Assembly: GCA_029859145.1 (NCBI GenBank)
Contig: JAOUDT010000076.1
Location: 1 to 6,275 of the forward strand
Length of the DNA: 6,275 nucleotides
Source of the DNA: Dehalococcoidia bacterium
GTDB taxonomy: Bacteria > Chloroflexota > Dehalococcoidia > GIF9 > AB-539-J10
Reading direction: 5' to 3'
The translations under genes were made by a program, and so were the position numbers. The notes beneath the pieces were generated by a model that ran no database searches, had not been told where the DNA came from, and was given only the letters and a program-made list of their open reading frames with translations. Of the stretch, positions 1-4,951 are shown piece after piece (positions within the stretch are counted from its first letter, which is position 1; each line of letters opens with the position of its first letter).

Positions 1-817
1 AGTCAGGTGGTTGTAACTCCACCACAAGTCCGCCCTCAAGGCGTGATTTTAGCTTGCTGCTAAGCGGATGCATATTTTGGGGAGCACAGTCGCCCGCGAT
101 GACGATTTGCCTGTTGTTGCTGTACAGCTCGTTGAAGGTGTTGAAGAAACACTGCAATGTTTGTTTCTTGTCGAGCAGAAAATGGACATCGTCGAATAGA
201 AAGATATGTATGTTTCTGAATTTGCTGCGGAACCTGTCAACTTGTTTTTCTCTCACCGCTAGTACAAAGTCATTGGCGAATTGCTCGGCGGTAATATAGG
301 TTGCTTGCAGCCCATTGTTCGTCGTTAGATGACCGATCGCATGCAGCAAATGAGTCTTGCCTTGCCCGGTGCTGCTGTGAACGAAGAGGGGGTTGTAACT
401 AATTCCCGGGTTTTCGGCCACCTCCACAGCGGCAGCATAAGCCAAACGATTAGAGTCGCTGACAACAAAGTTATCAAAGGTATACTTTGGATTAAACCTA
501 TAGGCCGTGGCTTTGGTGCTTGTCCCGCCATCGGTTTGAGCAATCAAAGGGCTAGTCGCCAGTTGTTGGCGATTGTGGATCTCGAACCGGACGTCTACAT
601 CCCTACCGGTAATGTCAACTAGGGTCTTCCTGACCAGGGGATAAAGGCGTTTGGATAGCCATTCGGCGACAAAAACATTGGGGACACCGACGACAAATAC
701 GTTGTCGTGGCAATTCAGCCCCTGGCTATCGCTAAGCCAGGTTGTGTAATTTGCCTTGCTAACCTGAATTTGCAGCTTGCCGAGGGCACTCTGCCAGATA
801 TCTTTTGCTGATTCCAA
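1..817 (-). CDS. dnaA: DnaA-like replication initiator, N-terminal part (partial)
   Basis: The 272 visible codons contain DnaA domain I (residues about 3-80, with DIW, TWL and VPN.FVAEWL), a short linker, and the start of the AAA+ domain (from about 108: YTFDNFVV, SNR.AYAAA, then YNPLF at 141-145). DnaA binds oriC boxes and melts the origin in an ATP-dependent way. Walker B is intact (LFDDVHF, 207-213), as is the SR of the later arginine motif (258-259), followed by LQPPD. Several normally fixed positions differ. Walker A reads SSTGQGKT (148-155) where the family has GGVGLGKT, sensor I reads AGD rather than SSD or TSD, and RFEWG is RLEGG. I chose the TTG at 817 because GGGG lies 5 bases upstream and the protein then begins at the usual distance from domain I; an in-frame TTG at 844 lacks a ribosome site, and no in-frame ATG was found nearby. 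The DNA-binding domain IV lies beyond the left edge. It is clearly DnaA family; it may be a divergent paralogue rather than the main initiator, since no dnaN and no DnaA-box cluster is visible here. Confidence 0.85.
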   Translation of the reverse strand, partial: MESAKDIWQSALGKLQIQVSKANYTTWLSDSQGLNCHDNVFVVGVPNVFVAEWLSKRLYPLVRKTLVDITGRDVDVRFEIHNRQQLATSPLIAQTDGGTSTKATAYRFNPKYTFDNFVVSDSNRLAYAAAVEVAENPGISYNPLFVHSSTGQGKTHLLHAIGHLTTNNGLQATYITAEQFANDFVLAVREKQVDRFRSKFRNIHIFLFDDVHFLLDKKQTLQCFFNTFNELYSNNRQIVIAGDCAPQNMHPLSSKLKSRLEGGLVVELQPPD

Positions 818-894
818 TCTATCCCCATTCCCAACAACGCTCAACCATGGAGAGAGCTGAAAGAAGTATTGAGGATTGGCTAAGATTTAATAAG

Positions 895-927
895 TTGCCA
901 GTTGTTACTTGCTAACCCTTATAGGGT
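895..927 (+). promoter_or_regulatory. Possible fmt promoter with overlapping dyad
   Basis: TTGCCA (895-900) and TTATAG (919-924) are separated by 18 bases and resemble -35 and -10 elements about 30 bases ahead of fmt. The second element overlaps a small inverted repeat, ACCCT-tat-AGGGT (915-927), which could be an operator or may be chance. The whole 818-956 gap lies between divergent genes, so it should hold at least one promoter, but only this weak match was found. No convincing promoter was seen for the leftward dnaA-like gene. Confidence 0.25.
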
Positions 928-956
928 ATCAGGTTTCGCCAGAGCTTCGCTAGGAG

Positions 957-1943
957 ATGTTTGACATAATTAAAAAATTAATGAAAAATAGTTCAACTAT
1001 GACAGTCCGCGCCGTTTTTATGGGCACGCCGCAGTTTGCAGTGACCATACTGGAATCTTTGTTTCGGGGTTCATATGAGGTCCTCGCGGTTTATACCCAG
1101 CCCGATAAAGCGGCCGGCAGGGGGCGCCCAGTCGTTTTCCCTCCAGTGAAGAAACTAGCGCTGGAGCGACAGATACCGGTCATTCAACCCGAGACTTTTA
1201 GGTCAAGCGAGGTGGTGAAGGAGCTGGCCAGCTTTCAGCCTGAAGTCATAGTCGTGGCAGCCTTCGGGTCTATTCTTCCGCCGGAAGTGCTCTGCCTGCC
1301 TAGATTTGCCTGTCTTAACGTTCACGCTTCATTGTTGCCGCGACATCGAGGTCCGTCTCCAGTTGCCAATACCATTCTCTGTGGAGATGAACTCACTGGT
1401 GTTACCATAATGTTAATGGAGGCTGGCTTGGACACTGGGCCGATTCTGGCTCAGGAAAAGGTAGGGATTTCCTTCATGGATACCACGGGCTCGCTTAGCG
1501 CTAGGCTGGCCGATGTGGGAGCCAGGCTCCTGCTGCAGACCTTGCCCAGATGGCTTGAGGGCGAACTCAAACCACAAGCTCAGGAAGAGTCTCGGGCTAC
1601 CTACAGTAAGTTGATAACCAGTAACGATGGCGAGATTGATTGGCAACTTTCTGCGCTGGAGCTCTGGCGGATGGTGAGGGCGTACAACCCCTGGCCGAGC
1701 TGCTATACCTGGTGTCAAGGGAAACGACTCAAAATCAACAGAGCCATTCCTCTAGGAGACGGGGGGAACGGAGAAATAGGGAAGGTAATTGCCTTGGCAG
1801 AGCAGCCGGGGGTCGGGGTGGTAACCAGGCAGGGTATCTTGGGGCTTAGCCAGGTCCAGCTAGAAGGAAAACGCGAAATGGCTGTAGGTGACTTTGCCCG
1901 CGGCCAGAGAGATTTTATTGGCTCAGTTCTGGGTCGAAAGTAA
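957..1943 (+). CDS. fmt: Methionyl-tRNA formyltransferase
   Basis: Transfers a formyl group from 10-formyltetrahydrofolate to the amino group of Met-tRNA(fMet), making the bacterial initiator tRNA in the cytoplasm. The N-terminal Rossmann formyltransferase domain starts at VFMGTPQFAV (residues 20-29). It has the flexible tRNA-acceptor loop DKAAGRGRP (50-58), the folate/catalytic stretch LNVHASLLPRHRG (120-132) and GLDTGPIL (157-164). N121, H123 and D159 correspond to the family's catalytic Asn-His-Asp triad. The C-terminal OB-like domain follows YSKLITSNDGEIDW (216-229) and NPWP (244-247). At 328 residues the length is slightly above the usual 310-320. The start is unresolved: the ATG at 957 directly abuts an AGGAG with no spacer, the ATG at 981 is 24 bases from it, and the ATG at 999 gives the family-typical N-terminus MTVRAVFMGTP but has no ribosome site of its own. 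It stands alone, divergent from the dnaA-like gene and convergent with the nitroreductase; def, its common partner, is absent. Confidence 0.96.
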   Translation: MFDIIKKLMKNSSTMTVRAVFMGTPQFAVTILESLFRGSYEVLAVYTQPDKAAGRGRPVVFPPVKKLALERQIPVIQPETFRSSEVVKELASFQPEVIVVAAFGSILPPEVLCLPRFACLNVHASLLPRHRGPSPVANTILCGDELTGVTIMLMEAGLDTGPILAQEKVGISFMDTTGSLSARLADVGARLLLQTLPRWLEGELKPQAQEESRATYSKLITSNDGEIDWQLSALELWRMVRAYNPWPSCYTWCQGKRLKINRAIPLGDGGNGEIGKVIALAEQPGVGVVTRQGILGLSQVQLEGKREMAVGDFARGQRDFIGSVLGRK

Positions 1944-1999
1944 CTTCTCTTTCTGGTGTTGTTCAGCGAGTATCGCCGCGACCATTTAGAAGTAGCTGC

Positions 2000-2674
2000 C
2001 TAGTCGAAACCCAGCCAAGTAGTGACTTTGCCAATAGGCTCTCGCTCACTTTCCACCCTATTGGCGGGGAAATCCCAGTCAGGATAGCCGATGGCTATGG
2101 CGGCTATTATCCGCTTGGACTCGGGTATTCGGGCGTATTTCCTCAATACCTCGGGATAAGCTACTCCCTGGTCTTCGATACAGGTCGCCAGTCCAAAGTC
2201 TAGAGCGACAAGACAGATAGTCTGCATCACAGCGCCGATGTCGAGCAGTGGCCCGCTTTCGGTCAGGCAGCGGTCAGTGAAGATGATGATCGCCGCCGGC
2301 GCGTCGAAGTAACGGAATCCCCGCTCCAGCCATTTGGCCCTCTTCTCTGTGTCCTCCCTAGGTATGTCCATAAGCTGGAAAAGCTGCTTGGCAAGGTTCA
2401 CCTGACGCTCGCGGTAGACGCTCTCTTTCGGCCAGCTGGTAACCACGTGCTCGGCATTGGGCAGCACTCCCGATCTCAGCAAGTCAACGTTGCTGCGCCT
2501 CACATTTTCCAGGACCTCACCGGTAAGTACCGCGAATTCCCAGGGCTGCGTATTCATAGCGGATGGGGCATGGCTCGCCACTTCCAGTATCTGCTCCAAG
2601 ACCTGTTTGGGCACAGGGTCAGGTTTGTAGCCCCTGATACTCTTACGCCTATTCACGGCCTCGATGATATGCAT
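2000..2674 (-). CDS. Nitroreductase-family FMN flavoprotein
   Basis: A 224-residue, probably dimeric, cytoplasmic FMN oxidoreductase of the nitroreductase superfamily, using NAD(P)H or another reduced donor. The phosphate/FMN-binding start RRKSIRGYKPDPVP (9-22) is followed by APSAMNTQPWEF (36-47), the active-site and flavin stretch. The C-terminal half has DIGAVMQTICLVALDFGLATC (split here at about 145-165), the FMN-contacting helix region, and IAIGYPD (193-199). The ATG at 2674 is supported by GAGGAG (2682-2687) with a 7-base spacer. It lies 29 bases downstream of the acyl-CoA dehydrogenase on the same strand, so the two are probably co-transcribed. The family reduces nitroaromatics, quinones and enones and also includes flavin-dependent dehalogenases and dehydrogenases, so the substrate cannot be named. 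Stop is TAG. Nothing looks broken. Confidence 0.9.
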   Translation of the reverse strand: MHIIEAVNRRKSIRGYKPDPVPKQVLEQILEVASHAPSAMNTQPWEFAVLTGEVLENVRRSNVDLLRSGVLPNAEHVVTSWPKESVYRERQVNLAKQLFQLMDIPREDTEKRAKWLERGFRYFDAPAAIIIFTDRCLTESGPLLDIGAVMQTICLVALDFGLATCIEDQGVAYPEVLRKYARIPESKRIIAAIAIGYPDWDFPANRVESEREPIGKVTTWLGFD

Positions 2675-2703
2675 AAATTGGCTCCTCTTCCGTAACAGTA
2701 ATA

Positions 2704-3963
2704 CTATGGGGCAGTAGTTATTGGTTCTGATTCGTAGATCCTTTCCTCGGACAACTCTGCTGGAGTAAGAGGAACATCGGCTTCAATATCTCTGCCCTCG
2801 ATTGCCTTAGCCAGCATTTCCTTATAGTATTCATGCTGGATTATTAAGTTCATTATCTCGTTGCTACCGGTCCAGATCATGATAAGTCTGGCTTCTCTGA
2901 GTGCCCGTTCCACCGGGTAGACATTGGTATAACCGATACCACCGAGGATCTGCATGGCATCGTTGACCACTTCCCAGTGTGTCTGGGTAGCCAGTTTCTT
3001 CACCTCAGACACCAGCCTCCTCTGATAGCCCGCGGTTCCCACCCCATCATCGATAGTCTTGGCCACGGCGTATGCCAGTGCACTGACGCCGTCGAGCTTG
3101 GTGATGCAGTCGGCTATCTTGAAGTTTATTCCTTCAAAATTCCTTATGGTCTGGCCGAAGGCCTTCCTTTTGTTGGCATAGCGGGCAGCCACTTCCAGAA
3201 TAGCCCTGGAGCCAGCCACTCCACCACCGAGGAGCCTCTCTGGCACCATCAATTTATAAAATACTCTTGCCCCTTCGTTCTCTTTCCCAAGCAGATTTTC
3301 CTCGGGCACCGGCACATCGCGAAAGACCAATCTACCTGTGCCTGTGCCGCGGCAGCCCATCAGGCCGTAGACATGCTTTACCTCCACACCCATCTCCCTT
3401 TCAACGATGAAGGCGCTGAGTGAGTCACGGCCGGCTCCGGGGTTTGTGACGGCAAATACCAGAAAGAAATCGGCGCCTTCCGAGCCGACGACAAAGCGCT
3501 TCTGTCCGGTGAGATAATAAGAATTTCCTTTCTTGCGAGCCACGGTGGTGGCACCGAAGAAATCAGAGCCACCTCTTGGCTCGGTGAGTGCCTCACCAGC
3601 CCATTGTGTGCCGGCGATTAGGGGTTTGAGATACTTCTTCTTCTGGGCCTCGGTCCCAAACACATTTAAGCCTTCTCCGACGATAGACGTAACTGAAACC
3701 AGGCAGGCAAAAGGCACGCCGAGCTTGTTGACCTCCCCCACTTCGATGAGTTCATCCACCCATTTAAGGTCTCTGCCGCCATACTTCTTGGGGAACCTGA
3801 TGCCCAACAGGTTTCTCCTGCCGGCTTCCCTGACAAATTCGTAGGGAAACTCGACTTTATCGGCGTCCATGTCCAGTATGAGCTGCCGTGGTATGCTTTT
3901 TACCAGGTCCTGAACCTCCTGTCTGAACTTTCTGTGCTCCTCCGTTAAGAATACCTCTAACAT
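2704..3963 (-). CDS. Acyl-CoA dehydrogenase
   Basis: A 419-residue FAD enzyme that introduces an alpha-beta double bond into an acyl-CoA and passes electrons to an electron-transfer flavoprotein or similar acceptor. The all-alpha N-domain (about 1-120) has FPKKYGG (57-63). The middle beta domain has the FAD/substrate signature ALTEPRGGSD (125-134) and YLTGQKRFVVGSEGAD (150-165). The C-domain has RKAFGQTI (266-273) and the FAD-contacting QILGGIGY (338-345). The usual catalytic Glu of the YEGTSE motif is replaced: the stretch here is IWTGSNEIM (363-371), with Thr365 at that position. A Glu is present instead at 242 in VPERLLGGG, where isovaleryl-CoA and long-chain dehydrogenases carry their catalytic base, so activity is plausible. 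There is a short acidic C-terminal tail after about 388. The ATG at 3963 has a strong AGGAGG (3969-3974) 5 bases away. It is first in a unit with the nitroreductase. No ETF genes or CoA ligase lie nearby, so the substrate is unknown. Confidence 0.95.
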   Translation of the reverse strand: MLEVFLTEEHRKFRQEVQDLVKSIPRQLILDMDADKVEFPYEFVREAGRRNLLGIRFPKKYGGRDLKWVDELIEVGEVNKLGVPFACLVSVTSIVGEGLNVFGTEAQKKKYLKPLIAGTQWAGEALTEPRGGSDFFGATTVARKKGNSYYLTGQKRFVVGSEGADFFLVFAVTNPGAGRDSLSAFIVEREMGVEVKHVYGLMGCRGTGTGRLVFRDVPVPEENLLGKENEGARVFYKLMVPERLLGGGVAGSRAILEVAARYANKRKAFGQTIRNFEGINFKIADCITKLDGVSALAYAVAKTIDDGVGTAGYQRRLVSEVKKLATQTHWEVVNDAMQILGGIGYTNVYPVERALREARLIMIWTGSNEIMNLIIQHEYYKEMLAKAIEGRDIEADVPLTPAELSEERIYESEPITTAP

Positions 3964-4058
3964 TGCTTCCTCCTTTTCACTTTACTAGGCGACGGTTATG
4001 TACGATCCTAGACTAACCGGCACAGCAGTAGTTCGGTTGTCCCAGAATAGTGAGGAAT

Positions 4059-4075
4059 AGTATAGCACGGGTCAA
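4059..4075 (-). promoter_or_regulatory. Possible promoter of acyl-CoA dehydrogenase/nitroreductase unit
   Basis: On the minus strand TATACT (4064-4059) is a 5 of 6 match to a sigma-70 -10 element, about 95 bases ahead of the dehydrogenase start. TTGACC (4075-4070) is a good -35 word but lies only 5 bases upstream of TATACT, so it cannot pair with it. TTGACC would instead pair, at 17 bases, with the poor -10 word CACTAT. Opposite TATACT, at 17 bases, is only a T-run. A promoter somewhere here is likely from the long gap, but the exact elements are uncertain. Confidence 0.3.
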
Positions 4076-4125
4076 ATTATCAAAAAACGGTAGTGTCTGA
4101 GGATGGTGGTGAGAGTCATTGTAAT

Positions 4126-4239
4126 TCAGTCTGCCTTTAGGCCAAGAAGGGCCATGGTTGAGGCTTCAAGGCCAGTTATCGAGACAACTTCCTGTAGCTG
4201 GTCAAAATCGAGCCCGATGCAGAATAAGCAAAGACCGGG
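4126..4239 (-). pseudogene. Start-less short open frame, possible gene remnant
   Basis: A 37-codon frame bounded by two TGA codons reads like the end of a real protein: CIGLDFDQLQEVVSITG (7-23) followed by LEASTMALLGLKAD. No ATG, GTG or TTG lies near its beginning. Just upstream, another minus-strand frame gives NLDLKIKGFDPVFAY, so a frameshifted or eroded gene tail is one explanation. I do not recognise the family. It could equally be chance, since the stretch is short, and no ribosome site supports translation. Confidence 0.2.
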
Positions 4240-4276
4240 TCAAATCCTTTAATCTTCAGATCGAGGTTAGGTCGAG

Positions 4277-4930
4277 CTAACTGGCTTTGAACACCAGAGC
4301 ACCAACAGGGCAAACGTCAACACACTCGCTACAGTCCTGGCAGCGGGACTTACCCACAGGCTCATCCCCAAAAGTGGTGACCAGCCTCCGGAAGCCCCGG
4401 TGGGCAAAGCCAATCACCCCTTTCCCTAGTTTCTCTTGGCATACCCAGATGCATCTGCCGCAAAGCACGCACTTATTAGGGTCATAAATGAATAAGGGAC
4501 TGCTGGAGTCTATGGGCAACTCGGGCAGGATCTTTCTGAACCTTTTTGTCTTGAGCTTTACCTTGAGATGCCTGGCTATTTTCTGAAGTTCACATGAGCC
4601 ATGCTTTAGACAATTAGCACAATCGACGGGATGACTGGCCAGGAGCAGTTCCAGAGCAGTACGGGCTAGCCTCAATGCCTTTGGCCCCGTGGTATTAACC
4701 ACCATCCCATCTGCTACCAGTGTGGTACAGGCAGCAACCGGGTTATCCTTACCTTCTATCTCCACAAAACACAGACGGCAGGAGGCAAAAGGTTCGCTCC
4801 TCTCCCGAATAGCACAAAGATTGGGTATGTAGATGCCGTTATCCAGAGCTGCCCACAGGACCTTTGCCCCTGGGGCAGCTCGTATTCTCCTACCGTCAAT
4901 CGCCAGAGAGACGTTCTTAAATTTTGCCAG
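4277..4930 (-). CDS. NuoG/HydA-type iron-sulfur protein, 2Fe-2S plus three 4Fe-4S clusters
   Basis: A 217-residue electron carrier with the cluster series found at the N-terminus of complex I subunit NuoG, [FeFe]-hydrogenases and some formate dehydrogenases, but without a catalytic domain. A [2Fe-2S] ferredoxin fold (about 4-70) has C39, C51, C54 and C68, spaced C-x11-C-x2-C-x13-C. A His-Cys [4Fe-4S] motif follows at 100-113: H100, C104, C107, C113 in HPVDCANC and GSCELQ. Two classic [4Fe-4S] motifs end the protein: C154, C157, C160, C164 and C197, C200, C203, C207, the last followed by P. All ligands are present. The frame has no ATG, GTG or TTG before the GTG at 4765, and starting there would delete three of the four [2Fe-2S] cysteines. 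The CTG at 4930, 6 bases after AAGGGAG, is therefore the best start. It begins 21 bases after the fhs stop, so the two are likely one operon, and it may carry electrons for one-carbon or formate metabolism. The partner enzyme is not in the window. Confidence 0.88.
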   Translation of the reverse strand: MAKFKNVSLAIDGRRIRAAPGAKVLWAALDNGIYIPNLCAIRERSEPFASCRLCFVEIEGKDNPVAACTTLVADGMVVNTTGPKALRLARTALELLLASHPVDCANCLKHGSCELQKIARHLKVKLKTKRFRKILPELPIDSSSPLFIYDPNKCVLCGRCIWVCQEKLGKGVIGFAHRGFRRLVTTFGDEPVGKSRCQDCSECVDVCPVGALVFKAS

Positions 4931-4936
4931 TACCCT

Positions 4937-4943
4937 CTCCCTT
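4937..4943 (-). promoter_or_regulatory. Ribosome binding site that fixes a CTG start
   Basis: AAGGGAG on the minus strand, inside the 21-base gap after fhs, lies 6 bases before CTG at 4930. It is the only good Shine-Dalgarno match ahead of the iron-sulfur gene and points to CTG as initiator. The spacing is normal for a bacterial start. Confidence 0.55.
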
Positions 4944-4951
4944 ACGTCTTT

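Larger units (their letters stand above)
3964..4276. other. 313-base intergenic region
   Basis: Lies between the iron-sulfur gene and the acyl-CoA dehydrogenase, both on the minus strand. The end nearest the dehydrogenase holds its ribosome site and, further out, a possible promoter (4059-4064). The middle holds an open but start-less frame at 4126-4239 on the minus strand. A 49-codon plus-strand frame starting at about 4103 overlaps it and has no recognisable content. An imperfect inverted repeat (GGCCAAGAAG at 4140-4149 and CTTCAAGGCC at 4164-4173, 8 of 10 paired) has no T-tract. The 10-mer CGGGTCAAAT occurs at 4068-4077 and 4236-4245. No tRNA or riboswitch fold was recognised. Confidence 0.6.

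Noticed and set aside
325..622. Open frames on both strands within the dnaA-like gene
   Set aside because: The DnaA reading frame on the minus strand is unbroken through this stretch, with domain I and AAA+ motifs; the others are shadows.
1413..1718. 101-codon minus-strand frame inside fmt
   Set aside because: It overlaps well-supported fmt residues and carries no family motif.
1966..1976. GCGA-gta-TCGC hairpin between the convergent fmt and nitroreductase genes
   Set aside because: A 4-base stem without a T-run is too weak to call a terminator.
4140..4173. Imperfect inverted repeat as a terminator for fhs and the iron-sulfur gene
   Set aside because: Only 8 of 10 bases pair, the loop is 14 bases, there is no T-tract, and it lies over 100 bases after the stop codon.
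4068..4245. Direct repeat of CGGGTCAAAT (4068-4077 and 4236-4245)
   Set aside because: Only two copies of a 10-mer, with no shared flanks; one falls in the possible gene remnant. Probably chance.
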